The translations under genes were made by a program, and so were the position numbers. 64,000 bases of DNA, from contig CP051231.1 of NCBI GenBank assembly GCA_017792405.1, positions 1,218,011 through 1,282,010 of the forward strand, given 5' to 3'. Of this stretch, positions 1 to 10,393 are shown piece by piece (positions within the stretch are counted from its first letter, which is position 1; each line of letters starts with the position of its first letter). Below the pieces are notes generated by a model. That model saw only the letters and a program-made list of their open reading frames with translations, was not told the origin of the DNA and ran no database searches. This stretch comes from Oceanicola sp. (lineage in GTDB: Bacteria; Pseudomonadota; Alphaproteobacteria; Rhodobacterales; Rhodobacteraceae).

Positions 1-269
1 AGCACATCAAGGTGCGGTGTGGCGGCGGAGAGGGCCTCGATGGCCTGCATGTCGGTCACGTCGAGTTGGGTGTAGGGGAAGTGGGCGTCTGCCGGGTCGG
101 CGGCCGGTTCGACCCCGGTTATGGCAACCTTGGCCCCTGCCTCGGCGAAGGCGCGGGCGATGGCGGCACCGATGCCGGCACGGCTGGCGCCGATCACCAG
201 CACATGCTTGCCGGTGAAATCGAAACCCGCGCGGGCGTGCTGCCCGTTGTCCCCTGTCTTCAGTGCCAA
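1..269 (-). CDS. SDR-family NAD(P)-dependent oxidoreductase, N-terminal part
   Basis: Leftward gene running off the window edge; only about 89 N-terminal residues are visible. After a polar leader the protein enters a Rossmann fold with the glycine-rich motif GASRAGIGAAIA, a beta-alpha segment ending in AKVAITG, and a QLDVTD segment typical of classical short-chain dehydrogenases. I chose the TTG start at 269 because GGGGGAGA lies about 4 bases before it and the frame has no better start. Substrate cannot be told. The two LacI-type operators just upstream and the divergent mutarotase-like gene suggest sugar or polyol oxidation (inference). Confidence 0.8.
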   Translation of the reverse strand, partial: MALKTGDNGQHARAGFDFTGKHVLVIGASRAGIGAAIARAFAEAGAKVAITGVEPAADPADAHFPYTQLDVTDMQAIEALSAATPHLDV

Positions 270-301
270 GTCTCCCCCCGGGCGGCTTGCGCCTCATGGC
301 T

Positions 302-359
302 TGTAATCGATTACAGAGCCGGGTGCAGTTCGCCCGTAGTGGCTCTGTAAACGATTACA
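302..359. promoter_or_regulatory. Pair of LacI-family-type operators
   Basis: A perfect 14-bp palindrome TGTAATCGATTACA lies at 302-315 and a near copy TGTAAACGATTACA at 346-359. Central CG and TGTAA/TTACA arms are typical of LacI-family operators. Their centres are 44 bp apart, about four helical turns, in the gap between the leftward SDR gene and the rightward mutarotase-like gene. No LacI-family regulator gene is in the window, so the regulator is unknown. Confidence 0.7.
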
Positions 360-436
360 TAGTCATTCCGGCGGCAACGGATTGTCAAGCGGCGAATCTC
401 GCAGGCAGAGTGCGGAAAACGCGGCAGGAGGCAGAG

Positions 437-1456
437 ATGGTGCAGATCAGGGCTGAAGGAATCGCGCTGGAATTCGCGCCTGAACTGGGGCTGATCGAGG
501 CGTTGCGGGTGCAGGATGGCGGGCAAGCGGTGGTGCCGTTTCATCGTGCGCCCTGGGTCGGGCGGGAGACGATGCCGGAGGGCGCTCCGCCGCATCTGGC
601 TCGGCTGGGCGGGGACTTCTTTTGTGCGCCCTTCGGGGAGGCCGGGCGCGGGGTGCCGCTGCACGGCTGGCCCTGCAACAGCGCGTGGGACGTGGAGGCG
701 CGCCGGGGGGAGCTGCGGGCGGTGCTGCGCCAAGAGGTACAGGGTGCGCGGCTCACCAAGCGGCTCGCGCTGCGGGATGGCGAGCCGTTCATTTATCAGG
801 GCCATGTGTTCGAGGGCGGGGCCGGGGCGATGCCCGTGGCCAACCATGCAAATGTCGCGCTGCCGGAGGGCGGATACATTCGCACATCGGCCAAGCGGCG
901 CTGGCAGACAGGGGGTGCGGCGCTGGAGGCTGATCCGTCGCGAGGGCGGTCGGCTTTGAGCTATCCGGCGCGGGCCACGGACGCGGGGGCCTTTCCGGGT
1001 GCGGCGGGGCCGGTGGATTTGGGGCGCTATCCTTGGGGCGACCGGCATGAGGATTTCGTGGCCGGGATCGAGGCGGAAGGCTCGCCGCTGGGCTGGACGG
1101 CGGTGACGCGGCCTGCCGAAGGAGACCTCTACCTGTCGCTCCGCAACCCTCGCGCCTTGCCGATGACAATGCTCTGGCACTCGAACGGCGGGCGCGACTA
1201 CGCGCCGTGGAACGGGCGGCACAGGGGGTGCCTCGGGGTGGAAGAGGGCTGCGCGCCGCACCTGATCGACGCGCCGGAGATTGTGCCGCCAGCGTTGGGC
1301 GGCGGGCTGGAGGTGCGGCATCTGACGGGTGCGATCGCCTGGCCCTGCGGCGCGCCGGTGGCCCGGGTGGAGGCGCTGGGGGACGCGCTGCGGGTGACCG
1401 GCGAGGATGGCACCGTGCGGGAGGTGCCCTGCGACACGGACTTTCTCCAGCTCTGA
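437..1456 (+). CDS. Galactose mutarotase-like (aldose 1-epimerase superfamily) protein
   Basis: A 339-aa protein that resembles the galactose-mutarotase superfamily: beta-rich, with an HGWP motif near residues 77-80 (PLHGWPCN), a conserved-looking NHANV segment and a MTMLWHSNGGRDYAPW region. It may interconvert sugar anomers or bind a sugar, but the substrate and exact family are not clear. Start is ATG 437 because GGAGG lies 6 bases upstream; a longer open frame begins at 263 but would run over the operators. A zinc alcohol dehydrogenase follows 61 bp downstream on the same strand, so both may answer to the LacI-type regulator. Confidence 0.65.
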   Translation: MVQIRAEGIALEFAPELGLIEALRVQDGGQAVVPFHRAPWVGRETMPEGAPPHLARLGGDFFCAPFGEAGRGVPLHGWPCNSAWDVEARRGELRAVLRQEVQGARLTKRLALRDGEPFIYQGHVFEGGAGAMPVANHANVALPEGGYIRTSAKRRWQTGGAALEADPSRGRSALSYPARATDAGAFPGAAGPVDLGRYPWGDRHEDFVAGIEAEGSPLGWTAVTRPAEGDLYLSLRNPRALPMTMLWHSNGGRDYAPWNGRHRGCLGVEEGCAPHLIDAPEIVPPALGGGLEVRHLTGAIAWPCGAPVARVEALGDALRVTGEDGTVREVPCDTDFLQL

Positions 1457-1517
1457 GGGATGGACAGTGCCGGCGCGGGTTGCCATCGTCGCCGCAACGC
1501 ATGAGGGAGGTACACCG

Positions 1518-2642
1518 ATGAAAACGCGGGTGGCGCTGTTGCGCCAGATGGGGGCGGCGCGGCCCTATGGAGAGAGCAAGCCGCTGGAGATCGTCGAGGC
1601 CGAGCTGGCGGAGCCGGGGCAGGGTGAAATTCGGGTGAAGATGGCGGCGGCGGGGCTGTGCCACTCGGACCTCAGCACGATCAATGGCGACCGCCCGCGC
1701 GAGATGCCGGTGGCACTCGGCCATGAGGCGAGCGGCGTGGTCGAGGCCGTAGGGCCGGGGGTGACACGCTTTGCACCGGGGGATCATGTGGTGCTGGTTT
1801 TCGTGCCGACCTGCGGGCAATGCGTGCCTTGCGCCGAGGGGCGGCCTGCGCTTTGCGAGCCTGCCGCCGTGGCGGCGGTGAACGGCACATTGCTGACCGG
1901 CGACAAGAAGATCAGCGTCGATGGGGCGGTGGTGAACCACCACATCGGCGTGTCGGCCTTTTCGGAGCATGCGGTGGTGCATGAAGGTTCGGCGGTGAAG
2001 ATCGACAAGGACATCCCGCTCGACAAGGCGGCGCTGCTGGGATGCGCAGTGCTGACAGGCGTGGGCGCGGTGCTGAACGCGGGCAACCTGAAGGCCGGGC
2101 AGAGTTGCGCAGTTGTCGGCCTTGGCGGCGTTGGGCTGGCCGGGCTGCTGGGGGCGATTGCCGCCGGGGCTGGGCAGGTGGTGGCGGTGGATATCGCCGC
2201 CGACAAGCGGGAGTTCGCGCTGGAGCTCGGTGCACATATGGCCATCGACCCCTCGGAGGAGGGCGCGGTGGAGAAATTGAAAGAGGCGACCGGCGGCGGG
2301 GTGGATGTGGCGGTGGAATTGGCGGGCGTGGTGCCCGCGCTCGACTTTGCCTGCAAGATCACCCGGCGCGGCGGGGCGACGGTGACGGCGGGGCTGCCGC
2401 ACCCCTCCAAGGTGCTGGAGGTGCCGGTGGCGGCGCTGACGGTGAGCGACGCCACGCTTCGGGGCAGCTACGTGGGCTCCTGCGTGCCCAAGCGCGACAT
2501 TCCGCGCTTTGCCCGGATGATGCAGCAGGGGCAGCTGCCGATCGAAAAGCTGATGACCCACAAGATCCGGCTCGACGAGATCAACGAAGGCTTCGAGCGG
2601 CTGGCGGCGGGGCAGGCGATCCGACAGGTGATCGAGTTCTGA
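1518..2642 (+). CDS. Zinc-dependent alcohol dehydrogenase (MDR family)
   Basis: A 374-aa medium-chain dehydrogenase. Catalytic zinc ligands are visible in GLCHSD and GHEASG, the structural-zinc loop is CGQCVPCAEGRPALC, and the NAD-binding motif is GLGGVGLAGLLGA. It should oxidise an alcohol or reduce an aldehyde with NAD; length and domain order match the class III/Zn-ADH type, but the GSYVGSCVPKRD segment does not point to one substrate. Start ATG 1518 has GAGGGAGG 7 bases upstream; longer frames are overextensions. It follows the mutarotase-like gene and likely belongs to the same transcription unit. Confidence 0.85.
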   Translation: MKTRVALLRQMGAARPYGESKPLEIVEAELAEPGQGEIRVKMAAAGLCHSDLSTINGDRPREMPVALGHEASGVVEAVGPGVTRFAPGDHVVLVFVPTCGQCVPCAEGRPALCEPAAVAAVNGTLLTGDKKISVDGAVVNHHIGVSAFSEHAVVHEGSAVKIDKDIPLDKAALLGCAVLTGVGAVLNAGNLKAGQSCAVVGLGGVGLAGLLGAIAAGAGQVVAVDIAADKREFALELGAHMAIDPSEEGAVEKLKEATGGGVDVAVELAGVVPALDFACKITRRGGATVTAGLPHPSKVLEVPVAALTVSDATLRGSYVGSCVPKRDIPRFARMMQQGQLPIEKLMTHKIRLDEINEGFERLAAGQAIRQVIEF

Positions 2643-2648
2643 GGGCGG

Positions 2649-3782
2649 TCAGCCCGCGAGGGCAGGGCGGCCCGGGGCGATGGCCTCTGCCTTGAGGCCA
2701 GTGTCGCCCACCGCCTCCGAAGCCGGGCGGCCCAGCACCAGCGTGGCCGCCAGCCGGGCGGCGCCGGGAGAGGTCTGCACGCCCGTGCCGCCTTGTCCGG
2801 CCAGCCAGAAGAAGCCCGGCGCGTCCGGCGCAAACCCGACGACCGGCAGGTGATCGGGCGCAAAGCTGCGCAGCCCGGCCCATTTGCTCTCGATCCGGCG
2901 CACATCGACGGCGCAGGTATTCATCAGCCGGTCGACGCAGATGGCCACGTCCATCTCCTCGGGCTGGGCATCACAGGGGGCGGAAGGCGTTTCGTCGGCG
3001 GGGGAGGCGAGCAGCCGTCCGGCGTCCGGCTTCACATAGAAATCTTCCGGCGCGTCCACGATCATCGGTAGGGCGGCCACGTCGATGCCGTCGGGGGCAG
3101 CCACGGTGATGGCGGTGCGGCGCTTGGGCTGGAGGCCGACTTTTGCGACGCCAGCGCGCGCGGCCAGGTCGTCGGCCCAGGCGCCCGCGGCGTTCACGAC
3201 CACGCCGACCCGCAGGCTCTCCTTGCCCAGCGTCACGCGCCAGTCGTCACCCTCGCGGGCAAGCTCCGTGACCGGCGTGCCCATCTGCATCTGCGCGCCC
3301 GCCGCCTTTGCCTGCCGCAGGAAGCCCTGAAGCAGAGCGTGAACGTCGATGTCGCTTGCGCCGTCGTCGAGAAACGCGCGTTTCACATGGCCGGGCCGCA
3401 GGATCGGGGCGCGGGCCTCGGCCTCTTCGCCGCTCATCCAGATCAGCCGCTCGGGGTCGCGCATGTGGCCGGGCAGGGCTTCGAGCATGGCGAGTTGGTC
3501 TTCGCTCGCGGTGCGCATCAGCCCGCGCGGGGTGAGCAGGGGCACCTCGGCAAACCCCTCGGGCGGGGCGTCGAAGAAGGGGCGGGAGAGGGCGGTGAGC
3601 GCCTGCATCGCGCTGCTGCCGTATCCCGGCGCGAAGAGCGCGGCCGAACGGCCTGAACTGTGGTAACCGGGCTGACGCTCCGCTTCGATCAGCACCACCG
3701 AGGCGCCCTTGGCGATTTCGGCTGCGGCCGAGACCCCCGCGATTCCGCCACCTATCACGGCAACGTCGAAATCTGTCTGCAT
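2649..3782 (-). CDS. FAD-dependent D-amino acid oxidase/dehydrogenase-family protein
   Basis: A 377-aa DAO-family flavoprotein. The dinucleotide-binding motif VIGGGIAGVSAAAEIA is at the N-terminus, followed by the YHSSGRSAALF segment common in glycine/D-amino acid oxidases; near the C-terminus WLAGQGGTGVQTSPG closes the FAD site. It probably oxidises a small amine or 2-hydroxy acid; the substrate is unknown. ATG 3782 is preceded by AAAGGAG on its strand. It lies 61 bp after glpR in the same direction, so it may be cotranscribed with the regulator, although a role in glycerol metabolism is not shown by sequence. Confidence 0.8.
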   Translation of the reverse strand: MQTDFDVAVIGGGIAGVSAAAEIAKGASVVLIEAERQPGYHSSGRSAALFAPGYGSSAMQALTALSRPFFDAPPEGFAEVPLLTPRGLMRTASEDQLAMLEALPGHMRDPERLIWMSGEEAEARAPILRPGHVKRAFLDDGASDIDVHALLQGFLRQAKAAGAQMQMGTPVTELAREGDDWRVTLGKESLRVGVVVNAAGAWADDLAARAGVAKVGLQPKRRTAITVAAPDGIDVAALPMIVDAPEDFYVKPDAGRLLASPADETPSAPCDAQPEEMDVAICVDRLMNTCAVDVRRIESKWAGLRSFAPDHLPVVGFAPDAPGFFWLAGQGGTGVQTSPGAARLAATLVLGRPASEAVGDTGLKAEAIAPGRPALAG

Positions 3783-3843
3783 ATCCGGGCTCCTTTTGCG
3801 CACAGACCTGCCCGGATCGGCGGCGGCGCACAAGGGGCAGCCT

Positions 3844-4605
3844 TTAGCCGCAGATATCCACGAGGGTGCCCCACTCTGTGCAGAGCGCGCCAAGGTCGGG
3901 GGTGAGGGGGGCGTCGGTGAAGAAGCGGTCGATGGCGGCGAGCGAGGCGATGCGGGCCGGGGCGGAGCGCTGGAACTTGGAATGGTCGGCAACGAGGAAG
4001 GTGCGCCGCGACTGGGCGAGGATGGCCTGACTGACGCCGACCTCTTGGATGTCGAAGTCGAGCATGTCGCCCTCGCGGTCGATCGCTGAGCAGCCGACGA
4101 CTGCCAGATCGAACTTGAACTGCTGGATCGTCTCGGAGGCCAGCTTGCCGACCAACCCACCATCGGAGCGGCGCAGGGTGCCGCCGGTGACGACGATCTC
4201 GCAGTCGGAATTTGCGGCGAGGATGTTGGCGACGTTCATGTTGTTGGTGACGACCAGCAGGTTGCGATGGCCCATCAGCTCGCGCGCGACCGCCTCGGTG
4301 GAGGTGCCGATGTTGAGGAAGATGCTGGCGTTCTCGGGGATCTGCGCGGCGCAGGCGCGGGCGATGGCGGCCTTGCCCTCGAGGTTCAGCGAGCGGCGCT
4401 CCTCATAGCCGATGTTATGGGTGCCGGAGGCGAGGATCGCGCCGCCATGCACGCGCTCGATCTGCCCGGCCTCGGCCAGCTCGGACAGGTCGCGGCGGAT
4501 GGTCTGCAGGGTGACGCCGAAGTGCTCGGCCAGCCCGTCGACGGTGACTTTGCCGTCGCGGCGGATGATCTCCAGCATCTCGGGGTGGCGAAAGGCTTGG
4601 CTCAC
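3844..4605 (-). CDS. glpR: DeoR-family glycerol-3-phosphate regulon repressor
   Basis: A 253-aa DeoR-family repressor. The N-terminal HTH reads VTVDGLAEHFGVTLQTIRRD, followed by the family segment HGGA; the C-terminal sugar-phosphate sensing domain includes NIGTSTEAVA, TNNMNVA and VVGCSAIDREGDMLDFD, typical of the ISOCOT/DeoRC fold. GTG 4605 gives the usual GlpR N-terminus (VSQAFRHPEMLEI); the longer open frame extends across the intergenic promoter region and is not credible. Divergent from glpD-glpSTPQUV, it should repress them until glycerol-3-phosphate binds. Confidence 0.9.
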   Translation of the reverse strand: MSQAFRHPEMLEIIRRDGKVTVDGLAEHFGVTLQTIRRDLSELAEAGQIERVHGGAILASGTHNIGYEERRSLNLEGKAAIARACAAQIPENASIFLNIGTSTEAVARELMGHRNLLVVTNNMNVANILAANSDCEIVVTGGTLRRSDGGLVGKLASETIQQFKFDLAVVGCSAIDREGDMLDFDIQEVGVSQAILAQSRRTFLVADHSKFQRSAPARIASLAAIDRFFTDAPLTPDLGALCTEWGTLVDICG

Positions 4606-4785
4606 GTGTGGCGTCTTCCCGGTCGTCGATGTTCGGTTCTTTTCGCATGGAGCTTTGGCGCGGGCAATTGAATTTGCGGGTTTCCGGCTGGTGTGGCGGA
4701 ATTTTCGTGAGTTTGCCGTAGCTTCGCCGCATTGCGGCGTGTTGCGCCGCTTTGCGGCAAGTGCCTGAGGGCGTTGCGGTTTTTG

Positions 4786-4830
4786 AAAAACGAAAACAAA
4801 CGAACATTTTCGCTTTCGCTGTGCCGCGAC
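4786..4830. promoter_or_regulatory. Probable GlpR operator with glpD promoter
   Basis: An AT-rich block in the 265-bp glpR/glpD gap. On the minus strand TTCGTTT occurs twice at 10-bp spacing, and on the plus strand TTTTCGCTTTCG follows; such TTCGTTT-type repeats are the usual targets of DeoR-family GlpR proteins. A weak sigma70-like pair (TTTCGC, 17 bp, CATAAC) runs from here toward the glpD start. The rest of the gap carries short GCGGC/GCCGC inverted repeats of unknown role. Confidence 0.5.
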
Positions 4831-4870
4831 TCGGTGCATAACTCCCGCTGAGGACACTTGGGAGGATTTC

Positions 4871-6475
4871 GTGTCGGAGGGGGCACCCGCAGAACCGGTC
4901 GACCTGTTCGTCATCGGCGGCGGCATCAACGGATGCGGCATCGCCCGTGACGCGGCAGGGCGTGGCCTTTCGGTCAGCCTGGCCGAGATGGGCGACCTCG
5001 CGCAGGCGACCTCTTCTTCCTCCACCAAACTCTTCCACGGCGGGTTGCGATACCTCGAGTTCTTCGAGTTCCGCCTTGTGCGCGAGGCGTTGAAGGAGCG
5101 TGAGGTGCTGCTGCGGAACATGCCGCACATCTCATGGCCGATGCGATTTGTGTTGCCGTATCATAGGGATATGCGGTTCGAGAAGGCGACGCCGACCTCG
5201 AAGCTGCTCTCGATCTTCATGCCGTGGATGCGGGGCCGTCGCCCGGCGTGGCTGATCCGATTTGGCCTGTTTCTCTACGATCACCTTGGCGGGCGGAAGA
5301 TTTTGCCCGGCACCCAGACCCTTACGCTGAAAGGGCGGGAGGAGGGCAAGGTGCTGCAGGAGCGGTTCGAGCATGCCTATGAGTATTCCGACTGCTGGGT
5401 CGATGACGCCCGCCTTGTGGTGCTGAACGCCCGCGATGCCGAGGCGCGCGGGGCGCGGGTGATGACCCGGACCAAGGTGCTCAGCGCCGGGGTCGAAAAC
5501 GGCCTCTGGCAGGTGGAAACGCAAAATACCGAAACCGGCGAAACCACGCGCCACAGCGCCCGGATGCTGATCAATGCGGGCGGGCCGTGGGTGGGCGAGA
5601 TCATTCGCGGCACGATCCGGTCGAACTCCTCCGAAGGCGTGCGGCTGGTGCGCGGCAGCCATATCGTGACGCCGCGCCTGACCAAATACGAGGACAAGGC
5701 CTACTTCTTTCAGGGCGAGGACGGGCGGATCATCTTTGCGATCCCCTATGAGCGCGATTTCACCCTGATCGGGACCACCGAGGAGGCGCATGAGAGCCCG
5801 GATGTGAAGCCGGAGTGCACGCCCGAGGAACGCGACTACCTGATCGACTTTGCCAACCGCTACCTGCGTGAGCCGATCAATGCCGACAACGTGGTGTGGA
5901 CCTACAGCGGCGTGCGCCCGCTCTACGATGACGGCGCCAGCAGCGCGACGGCGGCGACGCGGGATTACACGCTGAAGGTGGATACCTCCGCAGGCGCGCC
6001 GGTGCTGAACATCTTCGGCGGCAAGATCACCACCTACCGGCGGCTGGCCGAGGCGGCGCTTGAGAAGATCGCGCCGCATTTTCAGGGGCTTGGCCGCAAG
6101 TGGACGGAGAACGCGCCGCTGCCCGGCGGGGATTTTGCCCATGATGGCGTGACAGAGTTGCGGGATGGTCTGGTGACGGATTTTCCGTTTTTGACCGAGG
6201 ATCACGCGCTGCGACTGGTGCGGGCCTATGGCACCGAGGCGCGGGGTTTTCTGGGGGAGGCAAAGGCTCTTTCGGACCTGGGCCGCCCCTTTGGCTACAC
6301 GCTCTGGCAGGCCGAGGTGGATTGGCTGATGGCGCACGAATACGCCCGTAGCGCGGCTGATGTGCTGTGGCGGCGGAGCAAGCTGGGGCTGCACCTGAAC
6401 GACGAAGAGGTGCAGGCCCTCGACAGCTACATGAAACACCATCGGCGGGACGCAAGCCCGGCGGCGGCGGAATAG
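4871..6475 (+). CDS. glpD: Glycerol-3-phosphate dehydrogenase, FAD-dependent
   Basis: A 534-aa membrane-associated flavoenzyme that oxidises glycerol-3-phosphate to dihydroxyacetone phosphate and passes electrons to quinone. The N-terminal FAD motif VIGGGINGCGIARDAAGRG, the SSSSTKLFHGGLRYLE segment, the GVRPLYDDG motif and IFGGKITTYRRLAE are all GlpD hallmarks, and the length is normal. Start is GTG 4871 behind GGGAGGATTT. It heads the operon glpD-S-T-P-Q-U-V(-K), with only 8 bp to glpS, and faces glpR, its likely repressor. Confidence 0.97.
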   Translation: MSEGAPAEPVDLFVIGGGINGCGIARDAAGRGLSVSLAEMGDLAQATSSSSTKLFHGGLRYLEFFEFRLVREALKEREVLLRNMPHISWPMRFVLPYHRDMRFEKATPTSKLLSIFMPWMRGRRPAWLIRFGLFLYDHLGGRKILPGTQTLTLKGREEGKVLQERFEHAYEYSDCWVDDARLVVLNARDAEARGARVMTRTKVLSAGVENGLWQVETQNTETGETTRHSARMLINAGGPWVGEIIRGTIRSNSSEGVRLVRGSHIVTPRLTKYEDKAYFFQGEDGRIIFAIPYERDFTLIGTTEEAHESPDVKPECTPEERDYLIDFANRYLREPINADNVVWTYSGVRPLYDDGASSATAATRDYTLKVDTSAGAPVLNIFGGKITTYRRLAEAALEKIAPHFQGLGRKWTENAPLPGGDFAHDGVTELRDGLVTDFPFLTEDHALRLVRAYGTEARGFLGEAKALSDLGRPFGYTLWQAEVDWLMAHEYARSAADVLWRRSKLGLHLNDEEVQALDSYMKHHRRDASPAAAE

Positions 6476-6483
6476 GGGGACGC

Positions 6484-7572
6484 ATGGTTCTGGAACTGAA
6501 ATCCGTGAGCAAGGTGGTGGGGCGCGAGACGCATATTCACCCCACCGACCTGCGGCTGGAGAACGGCACGATGAACGTGCTGCTGGGGCCGACGCTCGCG
6601 GGGAAGACATCGCTTATGCGGCTGATGGCGGGGCTGGACGCGCCGACCGAGGGCCGGGTGTTCTGGAACGGCGAGGATGTGACGGGGATGCGGGTGCAGG
6701 ACCGGCAGGTGGCGATGGTCTACCAGCAGTTCATCAACTACCCGTCGATGACCGTTTACGACAACATCGCCTCGCCGCTGCGTCTGCAGGGCAAGGGCAA
6801 GGCCGAGATCGACGCGGCGGTGCAGAAGACCGCCGAGATGATGAAGCTGACGCCGATGCTGGACCGCAAGCCGCTGGAGCTTTCGGGCGGGCAGCAACAG
6901 CGCTGTGCGCTGGCGCGGGCGCTGGTGAAGGGCGCAGGGCTGGTGCTGCTCGACGAGCCGCTGGCCAACCTCGATTACAAGCTGCGCGAGGAGCTGCGGG
7001 TCGAGATCCCGAAGATCTTCGAGGAGAGCGGCGCGATCTTTGTTTATGCCACCACCGAGCCGGAGGAGGCGCTGCTGCTCGGCGGCAACACGGCGACGCT
7101 CTGGGAAGGGCGGGTGACGCAGTTCGGGCGCACGCCCGAGGTCTACCGCCGCCCGGTGGATGCGACCACGGCGCGGGTGTTCTCGGACCCGCCGATGAAC
7201 TTTTTGCAAGTGTCCAAGACCGGCGCGAAGGTGATGTTTGGCGAAGGCCAGTCTGCCGCTGCGACCGGCCAATTGGCCGACCTGCCTGACGGGCGGTATC
7301 TGGCCGGGTTCAGGCCCAACCATCTGGAGATCTTGCAGCACACCGACACGGCTCTGAAGTTCAACGCGCGGCTCAGCGTGACCGAGCTGACCGGCTCGGA
7401 GACCTTCGTGCATCTCGACCATGCCGGCGAGCGCTGGGTGGGGCTGGTGCATGGGGTGCATGACCTCGCTCCGGGTGCCGACCTCGCCGTGTGGCTCGAC
7501 CCGAGCCACGTGTACATCTTCGATGCCGAGGGGGCGCTGGTTGCACCGGCCTCCTATGCGGCGGCGGCCTGA
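6484..7572 (+). CDS. glpS: Glycerol/G3P ABC transporter ATP-binding protein GlpS
   Basis: A 362-aa importer ATPase of the MalK/UgpC type. Walker A is GPTLAGKTS (residues 35-43), the signature LSGGQQQR is intact, Walker B is VLLLDEPLANLD, and a TOBE-like C-terminal domain follows. The Walker A lacks the second glycine of the canonical loop but keeps the catalytic Lys-Thr. The gene order glpD-glpS-glpT-glpP-glpQ-glpU-glpV matches the glycerol importer operon described in Rhizobium leguminosarum. It should pair with GlpT to energise the GlpPQ channel. ATG 6484 sits 8 bp after glpD. Confidence 0.92.
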   Translation: MVLELKSVSKVVGRETHIHPTDLRLENGTMNVLLGPTLAGKTSLMRLMAGLDAPTEGRVFWNGEDVTGMRVQDRQVAMVYQQFINYPSMTVYDNIASPLRLQGKGKAEIDAAVQKTAEMMKLTPMLDRKPLELSGGQQQRCALARALVKGAGLVLLDEPLANLDYKLREELRVEIPKIFEESGAIFVYATTEPEEALLLGGNTATLWEGRVTQFGRTPEVYRRPVDATTARVFSDPPMNFLQVSKTGAKVMFGEGQSAAATGQLADLPDGRYLAGFRPNHLEILQHTDTALKFNARLSVTELTGSETFVHLDHAGERWVGLVHGVHDLAPGADLAVWLDPSHVYIFDAEGALVAPASYAAAA

Positions 7573-7581
7573 GGGGGGACC

Positions 7582-8663
7582 ATGGCACAGATCACGCTTG
7601 ATAACCTCGCCCACAGCTACCTCGCCGCGCCGCAGAGCGAGGATGACTGGGCGCTGAAGGAATTGAACCACGTTTGGGAAGACGGGGCGGCCTATGCGCT
7701 GCTTGGCGCCTCGGGCTGCGGGAAATCGACCCTGCTGAACATCATCTCGGGGCTGCTCCAGCCTTCACGCGGGCGCATCCTGTTCGGCGATCAGGACGTG
7801 ACCCATGCGCCGACCGCCGAACGCAACATCGCGCAGGTGTTCCAGTTTCCGGTGGTCTACGACACCATGACGGTGCGCGATAACCTTGCGTTTCCATTGA
7901 GAAATCGCGGCCATGATGAGGCCTATGTGGCCGAGCGGGTGGGCGAGATTGCCCGGATGATCGGGATGGAAGAGGTACTGAGCCGCAAGGCGCGGGGGCT
8001 GACGGCGGATGCCAAGCAGAAGATTTCGCTTGGGCGCGGAATGGTGCGCAAGGACGTGAACGCGCTGCTGTTCGACGAGCCGCTCACGGTGATCGACCCG
8101 CATATGAAGTGGGAGCTGCGGACTCAGCTGAAGCAACTGCATCACGACTTTGGCCATACGATGATTTACGTGACCCACGACCAGACCGAGGCACTCACCT
8201 TCGCCGACAAGGTGGTGGTGATGCACGATGGCCGGGTGGTCCAGATCGGCACGCCGGAAGAGCTGTTCGAGCGGCCTGAGCATACCTTTGTGGGCTATTT
8301 CATCGGCTCGCCGGGGATGAACCTGATCCCGGCGAAGGTGGAGGGCAACCGGGCCTATATCGACGGCGCCGAGCTGGAGCTGGCGGGCGGCTACGGCGCG
8401 CCGCAGGGGCGCGTGGCGCTTGGTGTGCGGCCCGAGTACGCCCGGCTTTCGGCCGATGAGGGCCTGCCGGTGAAGGTGCGGCGGGTGGAAGACGTAGGCC
8501 GGCACAAGATCGTCCGCGCCGAGTTTTTCGGCAATGAGATCAACGTGATCTCGGGCGAGGGCGATGAGATTGGGGCGGATATGACCCGCGTGGCCTTCGA
8601 CCCGGCGCATGTGAATGTTTACGCGGACGACTGGCGCGTTGCACCGCAAGGGGAGGCCGCCTG

Positions 8664-8664
<1 letters not shown>
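7582..8664 (+). CDS. glpT: Glycerol/G3P ABC transporter ATP-binding protein GlpT
   Basis: A 360-aa second ATPase of the importer. Walker A is canonical (GASGCGKST, residues 42-50) and Walker B reads LLFDEPLTVIDP with the switch histidine in VTHD. The ABC signature is replaced by LTADAKQKISLGR, so GlpT probably forms an asymmetric dimer with GlpS, each supplying one good composite site. Not the GlpT antiporter of enteric bacteria. The stop codon shares one base with the glpP start, showing tight translational coupling. Confidence 0.92.
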
Positions 8665-9532
<868 letters not shown>

Positions 9533-9536
<4 letters not shown>

Positions 9537-10381
9537 CGGATGCCACCGCAAACGCCCCCGCCATGAGCGCGCCTAAGGTGCGGGTGAAGGGCTCGGCCAT
9601 CGTGATGGGGCTCTACCTGCTGTTCCTGCTGCTGCCGATCTACTGGCTGGTAAACATGAGCCTGAAGCACAACGCCGAGATCCTTGGCAGCTTCTCGCTG
9701 TTTCCGCGTGATTTGACCTTCGACAACTACAAGGTCATCCTGACGGACCCGAGCTGGTATATGGGCTACGTGAACTCGCTGATCTACGTGGTGATGAACA
9801 CGGTGATCTCGGTCGCCGTGGCGTTGCCGGCGGCCTATGCCTTCAGCCGCTACAACTTTCTGGGCGACAAGCATCTCTTCTTCTGGCTGCTGACCAACCG
9901 GATGGCCCCGCCGGCGGTGTTCGCGCTGCCGTTCTTCCAGCTCTACTCCTCGGTCGGGCTCTTCGACACGCATATCGCGGTGGCTCTGGCGCACTGCCTC
10001 TTCAACGTGCCGCTGGCGGTGTGGATTTTGGAGGGTTTCATGCGGGGGGTGCCGAAGGAGATTGATGAGACGGCCTATATCGATGGCTACAGCTTCCCCA
10101 AGTTCTTTGTGAAGATCTTCATGCCGCTGATTGCCTCCGGCATCGGCGTGGCGGCCTTCTTCTGCTTCATGTTCAGCTGGGTCGAGCTGCTGCTCTCGCG
10201 CACGCTCACCACCGTGGACGCCAAGCCGATTGCGGCGACCATGACCCGCACCGTCTCCGCCTCCGGCCTCGACTGGGGCGTGCTGGCGGCGGCAGGGGTG
10301 CTCACCATCGTGCCCGGCGCGCTCGTGATCTACTTCGTCCGCAACTACATCGCCAAGGGCTTCGCCCTGGGCCGCGTTTAA
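9533..10381 (+). CDS. glpQ: Glycerol/G3P ABC transporter permease GlpQ
   Basis: A 282-aa second permease of the MalG type: an N-terminal helix (GLYLLFLLLPIYWLVNMSLK), an internal SRYNF segment, an EAA loop around KEIDETAYIDGYSFPKFF and a hydrophobic end. ATG 9533 overlaps the glpP stop; a longer frame starting at 8615 is a shadow of glpP. Partner of GlpP. Not to be confused with the glycerophosphodiester phosphodiesterase called GlpQ in enterics. Confidence 0.92.
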
Positions 10382-10393
10382 GGAGGAAAAACA

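Noticed and set aside
789-2561. A 590-codon leftward frame over the mutarotase-like and alcohol dehydrogenase genes
   Set aside because: Arg/Pro/His-rich shadow typical of GC-rich DNA; the plus-strand proteins have clear family motifs.
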